Assembly: GCF_018777385.1 (NCBI RefSeq) | Contig: NZ_JAFJYB010000005.1 | Coordinates: forward strand, 124,001-188,000 | Direction of reading: 5' to 3' | Length of the DNA stretch: 64,000 nt | From: Candidatus Symbiopectobacterium endolongispinus | Lineage (GTDB): Bacteria > Pseudomonadota > Gammaproteobacteria > Enterobacterales > Enterobacteriaceae | Shown: positions 9,597 through 19,732 of the stretch, piece by piece | How positions within the stretch are numbered: position 1 is the first letter of the stretch | Layout: the number at the start of each line of letters is the position of its first letter | The notes under the pieces: model-generated | The model's database searches: none | What the model saw: the letters and a program-made list of their open reading frames with translations, nothing else | Told to the model about the DNA's origin: nothing | Position numbers and translations under genes: made by a program

Positions 9597-11989
9597 ATGA
9601 AATTTTCTGTACGAAATGGGTGTAAATATTATAATGCGTATCCGAAATTAATTTCACTGACTTTCGTACATATTTGTCAGGTAGTGTACGAAACCGACCG
9701 GTTAAATGCCATTGAGTCGCTGGCATTGCCTGACGGCATTGCGCTTTCCGTTCACCAGAACCGTTTACTGAAACTGGCACGCGAAGGCAGGAAAATGAGT
9801 AGCCGGGATCTGGCTAAATTCACGGATATCCGCCGTTATGCCTCGCTGGTTTGTATAATATCAGAGGCCAGGGCCACCCTGACTGACGAAGTTATTGATC
9901 TGCACGAGCGTATTCTGGGTAGCCTGTTCAACAGGGCAAAACGCACGCAGGCCGAACGGCTCCAGCAAACGGGAAAGCTTATTCAGAGCAAGCTGAAGCA
10001 GTTCATTACCGTCGGGCAGGCGTTACTTAACGCCAGAGAATCCGGCGAAGATCCCTGGGCCGCAATAGAAGACGTCATTCCCTGGCAGGAATTCATCAAC
10101 AGCGTGGAGGAAACGCGGTTTCTGTCACGTAAGGACAACTTTGACCCGCTTCATCTGATCACTGAAAAATACAGCACGCTGCGTAAGTATGCCCCCGGAT
10201 GCTTTCCGCGTTGCAGTTCAGGGCTGCGCCAGCCGCGATACAGCTTAGTGACGCGCTGGATACCGTCAGAGAGATGTATCGGAAACAACTCCGAAAAGTC
10301 CCGTCATCCGCGCCAATCGGGTTCATCCCAGAAAGCTGGCGAAAGGTAGTGATCACTCCCTCCGGTATTGACCGCAAATATTACGAATTTTGCGTACTTA
10401 ATGAGTTGAAGGGGGCATTACGTTCTGGCGATATCTGGGTAAAGGGATCGCGCCGCTACAGGAATTTCGATGACTATCTGATCCCGTCTGACGATTTTGA
10501 AAAATCACTCCGGGATAATCAGCTATCCCTTGCCATTCTGACCGATTGCCATGAGTACAACCGTATGACGCTTCTGGCATCGCGCCTGGAAGAAGTGAAT
10601 ACGATGGCGCTGGCCGGTGATTTGCCTGATGTTGATATATCGGATAAAGGCGTGAAAATTACCCCGCTGGATAATAGTGTCCCTTCAGCAGCATCCCCTT
10701 TTGCCGATCTGGTTTATGGCATGTTGTCTCACCCTAAAATTACTGAAATGCTGGATGAAGTGGACGGCTGGACCGGTTTTACCCGCCATTTCACGCATCT
10801 TAAAAATAATCACGTCAGACCAAAAGACAGAAAGTTGTTACTGACCACCATCCTGGCCGATGGCATCAATCTGGGGCTGACAAAAATGGCCGAATCCTGT
10901 CCGGGAACAACAAAGTTGTCACTGGAGGGCATTCAGGCCTGGTACATCAGGGATGAAACCTATTCAGCCGCGCTGGCTGAGCTGGTTAATGCTCAGAAAA
11001 AGCGGCATCTGTCGGCATTCTGGGGCGATGGTACAACGTCGTCGTCTGACGGACAGAACTTTCTGGTGGGTAGTCACGGGCGTTATGCGGGTCAGGTCAA
11101 TCTGAAATACGGGCAGGAGCCAGGCGTGCAGATTTACACGCATATATCGGATCAATACAGCCCGTTTTACACCAAAGTGATCAGCCGTGTGCGTGACTCC
11201 ACGCATGTACTTGATGGTCTGCTGTATCACGAAAGTGATCTGGAAATTACAGAGCATTACACTGATACCGCTGGTTTTACGGAGCATGTTTTCGCGCTGA
11301 TGCATCTGCTTGGATTCGCTTTTGCGCCAAGGATCCGGGATCTTCATGACAAGCGGATTTTTATTCATAGAAAGGCTGAGCGATATCCGGGACTTCAATC
11401 TGTGATATCCACAACCCAACTGAATCTTAAAGATATTGAGACGCACTGGAATGAGGTACTTCGCCTCGCAAGCTCGATAAAACAGGGGACAGTTACCGCA
11501 TCGCTGATGATGAAAAAACTTGCAAGTTATCCTAAACAGAATGGCCTTGTAAAGGCATTGAGGGAAATCGGACGCATCGAGCGGACACTGTTTATGCTGG
11601 ACTAGTTCCGAGATCCATCACTGCGCCGACGCGTACAGGCGGGGCTGAATAAAGGTGAAGCCCGGAATGCGCTTGCACGAGCGGTCTTTATGCACCGGTT
11701 GGGGGAGGTCAGAGATCTGGGGCCGGAGAATCAGAACTACTGGGCTAGTGGTTTGACGTTGCTGACTGCGGTGATCTCCCTGTGGAATACGGTATATATA
11801 GAAAGAGCCATAGATTCCCTGAGACGAAAAGGGCTCCCTATTAATGAACAACTTATTTCTCATTTGTCCCCGCTGGGATGGGAGCACATCAATCTGAGTG
11901 GGGATTACGTTTGGCGGACAAACCTTAAGCTGGGACAGGGTAAATACCGTTCGTTACGCTCAGTAGATAGTGGTCTGTACAAAAAATAG
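9597..11989 (+). pseudogene. tnpA: Tn3-family DDE transposase, N-terminally truncated and broken
   Basis: Family-like sequence begins at about 9690 (YETDRLNAIESLALPDG), matching about residue 200 of a usual ~990-residue TnpA; the 5' end overlaps the res site, so the DNA-binding N-terminus has been deleted. A frameshift falls at about 10195. The catalytic core is present: first Asp in SSSDGQNF, second Asp in [11 protein letters not shown] has become TAG at 11603-11605 (FMLD-stop-FRDP), cutting off the last part, which holds the third acidic residue in HRLGEVRDL. The final frame ends at 11989, just inside the right repeat. Confidence 0.93.
9605..9695. other. Probable res site of the transposon
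   Basis: Lies between the divergent resolvase and transposase genes. The 9-mer TGTACGAAA occurs at 9608-9616 and 9685-9693, and its reverse complement at 9662-9670, as expected for resolvase half-sites. Assignment rests on position and these repeats. Confidence 0.6.
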
Positions 11990-11990
11990 G

Positions 11991-12028
11991 CTTAGCGTAG
12001 GATATTTTCCGTTTTCCAAGCGGACCAC
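11991..12028 (-). repeat. Right 38-bp terminal inverted repeat of the transposon
   Basis: Near-perfect inverted copy of 8981-9018, followed by target-duplication copy TTTTA at 12029-12033. Confidence 0.92.
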
Positions 12029-12852
12029 TTTTATGCCGATTATGTCACCACCGTCAGTCCGACCTATGCTCATGAAATCACCTTGCCTGAATTTGGCTAC
12101 GGGATGGAAGGGCTGCTGCGGACGCGGGAAGAGGAGGGACGGTTATCGGGCATTCTTAATGGTGTTGATGATGCCATCTGGAGTCCGGCGCACGATGCGC
12201 TGCTGTCGCATCCTTACGCCCGTGAAACGCTGGTCAATAAGGCGCATAACAAGCGCCAACTGCAAATCTCCATGGGATTGAGCGTGGGTGAGAAAATTCC
12301 GGTGTTTGCCATCGTCAGCCGCCTGACGCATCAAAAAGGGTTGGATTTGGTGCTGGAGGCGGTGCCGGAGCTGTTGGAGCACGGGGCTCAATTGGTGGTA
12401 CTGGGCGCAGGTGATGCTGATTTGCAGGAATGGTTCCTGGCAGCGGCGGCAGAATATCCCGGCCAGGTTGGAGTCCTAATCGGCTATCACGAAGCGTTTT
12501 CGCACCGCATTATTGGCGGTGCTGATGTCATCATGGTGCCCAGCCGTTTTGAGCCCTGTGGGCTAACGCAGTTGTATGGGTTGAAGTACGGTACGCTGCC
12601 GCTGGTGCGTCATACCGGCGGTTTTGCGGATACCGTTGCGGATTGCTCGCTGGAGAATCTGGCCGATGGTCTTGCCACTGGTTTTTCCTTCAGCGATTGC
12701 AATGTCGGCGCGCTTTCCCGAGCGATTCGCCGAGTGTTTGTGTTGTGGTCTCGTCCCACGCTGTGGCGTTATGTGCAACGTCAGGCGATGGCGATGGACT
12801 TTAGCTGGCGGGTAGCTGCGCAGGCATATCGTGCACTTTACCAGCGCTTATG

Positions 12853-12976
12853 ACCCTAAATACTTCGAGTTGCGGGAAGGTGGCAAGTGACGGAATCCCG
12901 ATGAGCTTACACCGGTAAGTGATTCGGGTGAGAGAACGCAGCCAACGCACCTGCAACTTGAAGTATTTAGGGTATA
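12853..12976. repeat. ERIC-type palindromic repeat
   Basis: A 124-bp imperfect palindrome between glgA and glgP, with ends ACCCTAAATACTTCGAG and AAGTATTTAGGGTATA and the internal motif GTAAGTGATTCGGGTGAGAG, matching the enterobacterial repetitive intergenic consensus. It starts on the last base of the glgA stop. Confidence 0.85.
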
Positions 12977-13070
12977 GCCGTGCGTTGCATGGTGAGGACA
13001 ACGTGCAGGGGCGTTAGCGATCTCGGTCAAACAACGCTTGTCGTAACACTCATGATTGGGAATAAACGTA

Positions 13071-15356
13071 ATGAACTCTCCGTTTATCTACAACTCACCC
13101 ACGCTCAGCGTGGACGCGCTAAAGCATTCCATTGCCTATAAGTTGATGTTCAGCATAGGTAAAGATCCCTCTATCGCCAACAAGCACGAGTGGCTGAACG
13201 CCACGCTGCTCGCGGTGCGCGACCGCATGGTGGAGCGCTGGCTACGCTCCAACCGAGCGCAGCTCTCGCAGGATGTGCGACAGGTTTACTATCTCTCGAT
13301 GGAGTTCCTGCTGGGCCGAACGCTGTCGAATGCGCTGCTGGAGATGGGGCTGTACGAGGATCTAAAGCAGGCTCTGGACGACATGTGGCTGGATCTGGAT
13401 GAGCTGATCGAGGAAGAGAACGATCCCGGGCTGGGTAACGGTGGCCTCGGGCTTTTGGCGGCCTGCTTCCTTGATTCGCTGGCGACGATGGCACTACCCG
13501 GCCGTGGTTATGGCATTCGCTATGAATACGGCATGTTTGCGCAAAAGATTGTCAACGGTCAGCAGGCTGAATCCCCGGACTATTGGCTGGAATACGGTAA
13601 CGCCTGGGAATTCCCGCGTCACAGTACGCGCTATACGGTGCGTTTTGGCGGGCGTGTACAGCAGGAAGGGAGTAAGGCGCGCTGGGTGGAAACCGAAGAG
13701 ATCATTGCCAGTGCCTATGACCAGATAATCCCTGGCTACGACACGGATGCGACCAACACGCTGCGGGTGCGCAGGCCAGCAGTGAAATCAATCTGGGCAA
13801 GTTCAATCAGGGTGACTACTTTGCTGCGGTGGAGGACAAAAACCACTCGGAGAACGTGTCGCTGGTGCTTTATCCCGATGATTCAACCTACTCCGGGCGC
13901 GAGTTGCGCCTGCGTCAGGAATATTTTCTGGTGTCTGCCACGGTGCAGGATATCCTCAGCCGTCACTGGATGATGCACAACACCTATGACAACCTGGCGG
14001 ATAAATTTGCCATTCACCTCAACGATACCCATCCGGTGTTGGCGATCCCCGAACTGATGCGCTTGCTGATCGATGAACACAAATTCAAATGGCTGGATGC
14101 CTGGCAGGTGGTGACGAGTGTCTTCTCTTACACTAACCACACGCTGATGCAGGAAGCGCTGGAAACCTGGCCGGTGGACATGCTGGGCAAGATTTTGCTG
14201 CGCCATCTGCAACTGATTTTTGAAATCAACGAGCACTTTCTCGAAGAAGTGCAAAAGAAATTCCCGAAAGATAACGATCTGCTGGCGCGCGTTTCCATCA
14301 TTGATGAAACCAACGGTCGCCGGGTGCGCATGGCCTGGTTGGCGCTGGCGAACCCGTCGTTGTCGAAAGTGCTGGATGACGCGATTGGTAAAAATTGGCG
14401 TACCAACCTCATCCAGTTGGAAGATATCAAGCCGCAGGCGGGTTTGTGCAGAAGGTGCGTAAGGCGAAGCTGGCGAACAAGCAACGTCTGGCGGAGTACG
14501 TGGCCGAGCATCTGGATGTGGTGATCGATCCTGAAGCGTTGTTCGATGTGCAGATCAAGCGCATTCATGAGTACAAACGGCAACTGCTCAATCTATTGCA
14601 CATTATCACGCTGTATAACCGCATCAAGGATGAACCCAAGGCCAAGCGTGTGCCGCGCGTGGCGATTTTCGCGGGTAAAGCGGCGTCGGCGTACTACATG
14701 GCGAAGCACATCATCAACCTGATCAACGATGTTGCGGCGGTGATCAACCATGATCCTGACATGCATGACAAGCTGAGGTGGTGTTTATTCCCAACTACAG
14801 TGTCAGTCTGGCGCAGATCATCATTCCTGCGGCCGATCTGTCTGAGCAGATCTCGCTGGCGGGGACCGAAGCCTCCGGTACCAGTAACATGAAATTTGCG
14901 CTCAATGGGGCACTGACCATCGGTACGCTCGATGGGGCCAACGTGGAAATGTTGGAGCACATTGGTGAAGAGAACATGTTTATTTTTGGCAACACCACGG
15001 AACAGGTAGAGGCACTGCGCAAGAACGGCTATAACCCGCGTGAAATTTACGAGAAGGACGAGGAGCTACGCCGGGTGCTGACGCAGATTGCCACCGGGGT
15101 TTTCAGCCCGAACGATCCAAGACGCTACGGCGATTTGTTCGATTCGTTGGTGAATTTTGGCGACCATTGGCAACTGTTGGCGGATTATCGCAGCTATGTC
15201 GATACTCATGACAGAGTGGATGACCTCTATCGCACACCGGAAGAATGGACGCGCAGAAGCATCCTCAATATCGCCAATATGGGTAACTTCTCATCTGACC
15301 GCACTATTCAGGAGTATGCCGACGATATCTGGGATATCAAACCGATACGGCTGTAA
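13071..15356 (+). pseudogene. glgP: Glycogen phosphorylase, frameshifts and one in-frame deletion
   Basis: GlgP releases glucose-1-phosphate from glycogen ends using pyridoxal phosphate. ATG 13071 gives [18 protein letters not shown]. The frame shifts at about 13770 (NTLR to [12 protein letters not shown]), at about 14440 and at about 14776 where one A of an expected AAG codon is missing. At about 14340 about 52 residues are absent: RRVRMAWLA joins directly to [10 protein letters not shown]. Both ends of the missing stretch normally carry WLA, so deletion between short direct repeats is likely. The PLP lysine region ([11 protein letters not shown]) and the C-terminus are intact. Confidence 0.95.
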
Positions 15357-15415
15357 CGGTGGTGGGGGAGTACTGAAATGGTGCTTTCCCACACATCGTC
15401 TTCGGCTTCCCCCAC

Positions 15416-15497
15416 GTCATCCTCGGCGAAAGCCGGGGATCTCTGGCAGAAGGAACACGTTTCCCCTGTAGGAGATTCCCGCTTTCGCGGGAATGAC
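15416..15497. repeat. Inverted pair of dRS3-like repeats downstream of glgP
   Basis: The right unit 15475-15494 is ATTCCC-GCTTTCGC-GGGAAT, the ATTCCC-N8-GGGAAT pattern of dRS3-type elements. The left unit (15416-15443) is a diverged inverted copy beginning GTCATCCTCGGCG. Together they could form a long hairpin that ends glgP transcripts. Confidence 0.75.
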
Positions 15498-15524
15498 AGG
15501 TAGAGTGCGGGATTACCCGTGTGA

Positions 15525-16184
15525 TTACTCCTCGGTACCGTAATACAGTTTCCCGATTTTAATCAGCGGTCTGCCCTGCGATTTGCGGTGCAGATTGCTG
15601 TCGCGCAGGGAATAAACGCAACCGCAGTATTCTTGCTGATAAAATTGCTCCCGCTTGCTGATCTCTATCATGCGCGCAGAGCCGCCCCCTTTACGCCAGT
15701 TGTAACCCCAGTACACCATACCAGGATAATGTGAGGCGGCCCGCTGGCCGCAGTCATTAATTTGCTGCATGTTTTTCCAGCGCAAGATGCCGAGCGAACT
15801 GCTGATCACCGTAAAGCCATTTTCCGCGGCATAGAGTGCGGTGCGTTCGAAGCGCATATCAAAGCACATGGTGCAGCGAACGCCGCGCTCCGGTTCCCAC
15901 TCCATTCCTTTTGCCCGTTCGAACCAGTTATCCATGTCGTAATCGGCATCGATAAAGGGCACCCCATGCTTCTGGGCGAAGCGAATATTCTCTTCCTTGC
16001 GGATGAGATACTCCTTCTGCGGATGAATATTGAGGTTGTAGAAGAAAATGGTGTAGTGAAGCCCGGAGGCCTGAATGGCTTCCATCACTTCCCCTGAACA
16101 CGGCGCGCAGCACGAATGCAGCAGGAGTTTGTCCGCCCCGTTGGGGAGCGTAAGAATCGGGCGTTTCAATGCAGTGCTGGTCAT
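15525..16184 (-). CDS. queH: Epoxyqueuosine reductase QueH
   Basis: About 219 residues from ATG 16184 ([13 protein letters not shown]). QueH does the last step of queuosine synthesis, reducing epoxyqueuosine in tRNA anticodons, and replaces the unrelated QueG in many bacteria. The expected cysteine pairs are all present: SCCAPCSG near the N-terminus, RCTMCFDMR in the middle and [11 protein letters not shown] near the C-terminus, which bind the Fe-S cluster and a second metal. The length is normal and there is no lesion. It is divergent from ygiQ. The open frame upstream to 16259 lacks conserved sequence. Confidence 0.92.
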   Translation of the reverse strand: MTSTALKRPILTLPNGADKLLLHSCCAPCSGEVMEAIQASGLHYTIFFYNLNIHPQKEYLIRKEENIRFAQKHGVPFIDADYDMDNWFERAKGMEWEPERGVRCTMCFDMRFERTALYAAENGFTVISSSLGILRWKNMQQINDCGQRAASHYPGMVYWGYNWRKGGGSARMIEISKREQFYQQEYCGCVYSLRDSNLHRKSQGRPLIKIGKLYYGTEE

Positions 16185-16408
16185 ATATTCTGTTATGTGG
16201 CTGGCTATATTTACCTGAAGTGTAGCATTGCAAACGCGCAGGCTGGCTAACGACCTCACCCGGTGTGTTTTCTTGCAACGTTGGTGCGCGTTTTTTGCGC
16301 AGAACCATTTTCATGATCTGTCTCATTTCCTGTGTAAATGCCCCCCTTTTTCTGGGGAAATCGGTAGAATTTCCGGCCCTGATAACCCCCTGTGTTGAAG
16401 AGTTGACC

Positions 16409-18604
16409 GTGTCCACAAGCCTGATTGTTCCTGAACGCCATCTGTTTTCTTACCCACGCTACTGGGCTGAGTGCTACGGCACGGCGCCATTTTTGCCCAT
16501 GAGCCGCGCAGAGATGGATGAACTGGGCTGGGACAGCTGCGACATTGTGCTGGTGACAGGGGATGCCTATGTGGACCATCCCAGATTCGGCATGGCGATC
16601 GTTGGCAGGATGCTGGAGTCGCAGGGGTTTCTGGTTGGGATTATTGCCCGGCCGGACTGGACGCAGAAGAACGACTTTATGCGTCTGGGCAAGCTGAACC
16701 TGTTTTACGGCGTGACGGCGGGCAATATGGACTCGATGATCAACCATTACACCGCCGATCGCAAAGCGCGCCATGATGATGCGTATACGCCAGATAATAT
16801 TGCCGGTAAGCGTCCGGATCGCGCCACACTGGTTTATACCCAGCGCTGCAAGGAAGCCTTTAGCGATGTGCCGGTTGTGCTGGGTGGCATTGAGGCTAGC
16901 CTGCGCCGCATCGCCCATTACGACTATTGGTCAGACAAGGTGCGTCGTTCGGTGCTGGTGGATGCCAAAGCCGATTTGTTGATCTACGGCAACGGTGAGC
17001 GGCCGCTGGTGGAAGTTGCACACCGCCTGGCGGCGGGAGAGCCCATTAGTTCGATTGTGGATGTGCGCAATACCGCCGTGCTGCGTAAAACTGCGCTGCC
17101 CGGTTGGACATGGGTGGATTCCACGCGTCTGGATAGCCCCGGTCGCATCGAACCTATTCTTAATCCCTACGGCGAAGACTTGCCCTGCGTCGCGAATACG
17201 GTAAAGGGTTCCACCAGTGGCAAGCCCATCACCGTGCGGGCACACAAGCCAAAGCCGTGGGAAAAAACCTATGTGTTGTTGCCCTCGTTTTAGAAGGTGA
17301 AAAACGACAAGGCCATGTACGCGCATGCTTCGCGTATCCTGCACCACGAAACCAACCCGGGCAGTGCGCGTGCGCTGATGCAAAAACACGGTGACTGCTA
17401 TGTGTGGATTAATCCACCGGCCATTCCGTTGCAAACGGATGAGATGGACGCGGTCTACGCCTTGCCGTATCAACGGGTGCCGCACCCCTCCTATGGCACA
17501 TCGCGCATCCCGGCCTACGATATGATTCGCTTTTCCATCAACATCATGCGTGGCTGTTTTGGCGGATGTGCGTTCTGCTCGATCACCGAGCACGAAGGAC
17601 GCATCATTCAAAGCCGTTCGCAAGAGTCGATTGTGCAGGAGATTGAAGCGATCCGTGATGAAGTGCCAGAATTTACCGGCATTATCTCCGATCTGGGCGG
17701 ACCCACGACCAACATGTACATGCTGCGCTGCCAGTCACTCAAAGCGGAGCAAACCTGTCGCCGTGCTTCTTGCGTCTACCCAGAAATTTGCGCACACATG
17801 GATACCAACCATGAGCCGACAATCCAGCTATATCGCCGTGCCCGTGCCATGAAAGGTGTCAAGAAGGTGCTGATCACTTCTGGGGTACGCTACGATTTGG
17901 CGGTGGAAGATCCACGCTATATCAAGGAATTGGCCGAACACCACGTGGGCGGTTACTTGAAGATTGCGCCAGAACACACGGAGCAGGGGCCATTATCGAA
18001 GACGATGAAACCCGGCATGAGCAGCTACCACCGTTTCAAAGAGCTGTTTGACACCTATTCGCGTCAGGCGGGCAAAGAGCAGTATCTGATCCCGTACTTT
18101 ATTTCTGCTCACCCTGGTAAGCACGATGAGGATATGGTCAATCTGGCGCTGTGGCTGAAAAAGAACCGCTTCCGGTTGGATCAGGTGCAAAATTTCTATA
18201 CTTCACCTCTCGCCAGTTCTACCACCATGTATTACAGCGGTAAGAATCCGCTCAGCAAGGTGGATTATCACAGTGAAGAGGTGGTGGTGCCGCGTGGCGA
18301 TCGCCAGCGCCGTTTGCATAAGGTGCTGCTGCGCTATCACGATCCGGCTAACTGGGCGCTGATTCGTGAGGCGTTAACTGCGATGGGCATGAAGCACCTA
18401 ATCGGTAATCGCCGCGAATGTCTGGTGCCGGTAGCGACGGTCGATGAACGCCGCAATGCCAAGCCCTATCACAAGAGAGACACGGCGCAGGATAAAACCG
18501 CGCAGCCTGAGCTCACCCGCTTTATGGGGGAAGGGCGGCGGCCAGCGGCGAAGAAAAATGTTGGAAAAGCAAGCAATAAGCAGGGGCAGTCCGGCAAGCG
18601 ATGA
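16409..18604 (+). pseudogene. ygiQ: YgiQ-family radical SAM protein, single in-frame stop
   Basis: About 731 codons, matching YgiQ end to end. GTG 16409 ([18 protein letters not shown]) is chosen by family alignment; upstream codons are not conserved. The N-terminal UPF0313 domain runs to VLLPSF, where the usual Glu codon is TAG (17291-17293), and the same frame goes straight on as [16 protein letters not shown]. The radical SAM cluster [16 protein letters not shown] is intact, as is the rest to the Lys/Arg-rich tail. Function in the cell is not settled. Only this one base change blocks a full product; two separate polypeptides could in principle still be made. Confidence 0.93.
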
Positions 18605-18617
18605 GTGAGCGGTCGCC

Positions 18618-19160
18618 TCACGCTTGTGTCACGGCCTGATAAAGCCACTGTAACCGGACGCGCAGAAACTGTACGGACTGGTGCTTACGTAACAGCAAAG
18701 TTTCCACAGGGACGCCGGTCTCCTGCGCCAGTTGTTTGAAGCTGTAGACCTGCAACTCGGTTTTCTCAAAGGCTTCTCGTTGCAGCGCTGCCGCCAGCTC
18801 TTCCCACACCAGTTGGTACAGATAGGCATCTTCTGTGCTATCCGGCGGGCTGAACAGAATATCGGCCAATTCATCGCCTTCCGGCCAGCTCTCCGTTGCC
18901 ATTTCCGTGAGCGATATGTCGTGCTGCTTGCGCGAGCGATCGACCAACTCGTTGCGAGCAGCGCGAAATAGCCAGGCAGAAACATGCTCTATCGGATCGA
19001 GGTAGCTGTCGGCTTTGAGCTGCCGATAGCTGATTTCCTGAAAGATATCTTCCGCTTCAGCCGTGCTGCGCGTACGTCGAGAGATAAACGCACGCAGTCG
19101 TCGTTGACAGGCTTCAAGCGCAGTGAGCAGAACGTTTTGCCTTTGCATGGCGTCAGCCAT
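18618..19160 (-). CDS. ECF-type RNA polymerase sigma factor
   Basis: 180 residues. Region 2 is clear: CQRRLRAFISRRT, EAEDIFQEISYR and HVSAWLFRAARNELVDRSRK. Region 4 has the helix-turn-helix YSFKQLAQETGVPVETLLLRKHQSVQFLR. The stretch that normally opens region 4 with an LPxxQR motif is short here (ELAAALQREAFEKTEL), so about 6-7 residues may have been deleted in frame, which could weaken -35 recognition. The ATG overlaps the stop of the upstream membrane-protein gene (TAATG), so the two are translationally coupled. It is convergent with ygiQ, 13 bases apart. Regulon unknown. Confidence 0.82.
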   Translation of the reverse strand: MADAMQRQNVLLTALEACQRRLRAFISRRTRSTAEAEDIFQEISYRQLKADSYLDPIEHVSAWLFRAARNELVDRSRKQHDISLTEMATESWPEGDELADILFSPPDSTEDAYLYQLVWEELAAALQREAFEKTELQVYSFKQLAQETGVPVETLLLRKHQSVQFLRVRLQWLYQAVTQA

Positions 19161-19585
19161 TACTCCGTTTTTCCGCTTTGGTCGGCGGGTTTGTCGCTTG
19201 GCACCGGTGCGTCATACTGACTGTCATGACACGCCTGATGCCTACCACGACGGTGCGCGAAAGGGCCGTGATGAAAACGGTGACCGCAGCGCTCCCCGTG
19301 TGGGTCAAATCCCCGCTGGTGAAAAAAAGCGTCACGCTGTTCCTGACTCATGGCTAACCAACGCTCACGCATTTCGCGCCCATGGCGGCCAAAAAATCCC
19401 CGGTAGCCTATGCCACCAAACAGTATCTTACACAGGATCAGCAGCCCCAGCGCCTGGAAAAAGCCAATGCTTTGGACGCCAAAAATGGCGGGCAGCAAGG
19501 CATTCCACAGCAGCATTACCAGTGTGGCAATCGCCACAACCGCCAGCAGCCCGATACCCAGCATTTTAAATTTACGATCGTGCAT
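19160..19585 (-). CDS. Small His-rich membrane protein coupled to the sigma factor gene
   Basis: 141 residues from ATG 19585, which has CGGAG 8 bases upstream. Two likely membrane segments (about residues 9-31 and 42-60) contain WNALLPAIFGVQSIGFFQALG and ILFGGIGYRGFFGRHG, a pattern I have met in small proteins next to ECF sigma genes in several phyla. The C-terminal tail holds RERWLAMSQEQRDAFF and then a His/Cys-rich run (GERCGHRFHHGPFAHRRG). It is the first gene of the pair, so a role as anti-sigma factor or metal-sensing partner is a fair inference, but nothing in the sequence proves it. No lesion is seen. Confidence 0.7.
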   Translation of the reverse strand: MHDRKFKMLGIGLLAVVAIATLVMLLWNALLPAIFGVQSIGFFQALGLLILCKILFGGIGYRGFFGRHGREMRERWLAMSQEQRDAFFHQRGFDPHGERCGHRFHHGPFAHRRGRHQACHDSQYDAPVPSDKPADQSGKTE

Positions 19586-19732
19586 GTCATCTACTCCGTG
19601 TTGTTCTGATAGTGAAGTAGACGAATCAGGCAGAGAAATATTTGCATCAGGCGGCAAATTTTTTAAAAAAATGGGATGTAGTCAGAGACGGTGCGTTGAA
19701 ATAGCGGCGTGATACCGCTACTGTAGAGAGCA

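Larger units (their letters stand above)
8981..12028. mobile_element. Decayed Tn3-family transposon in glgA
   Basis: A 3,048-bp element bounded by 38-bp inverted repeats that start GGGGTCCGC (left) and GTGGTCCGC (right, read outward) and end in TAAG, the layout of Tn3-family ends. It carries a minus-strand resolvase gene, a res-like site and a plus-strand transposase gene. Flanks TATTA (8976-8980) and TTTTA (12029-12033) look like a 5-bp target duplication with one later substitution. Both genes are broken and the transposase lacks its N-terminal part, so the element cannot move unaided. Confidence 0.93.
8370..12853 (+). pseudogene. glgA: Glycogen synthase, split by a Tn3-family transposon
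   Basis: ADP-glucose-dependent glycogen synthase. The 5' part, from ATG 8370 ([22 protein letters not shown], with the KTGGL sugar-nucleotide motif), runs to KAGLY at 8980. The 3' part resumes at 12034 ([15 protein letters not shown]) and ends at the natural stop 12851-12853. Removing the transposon and one copy of the target duplication restores GLYYAD in frame. No other lesion is seen, so the insertion may be the only inactivating event here; downstream Glu and Gly residues of the GT5 fold ([16 protein letters not shown]) are intact. Confidence 0.96.

Noticed and set aside
12000-12034. Integron or prophage attachment site at the transposon end
   Set aside because: The sequence is fully explained by a 38-bp Tn3-type inverted repeat plus a 5-bp target duplication.
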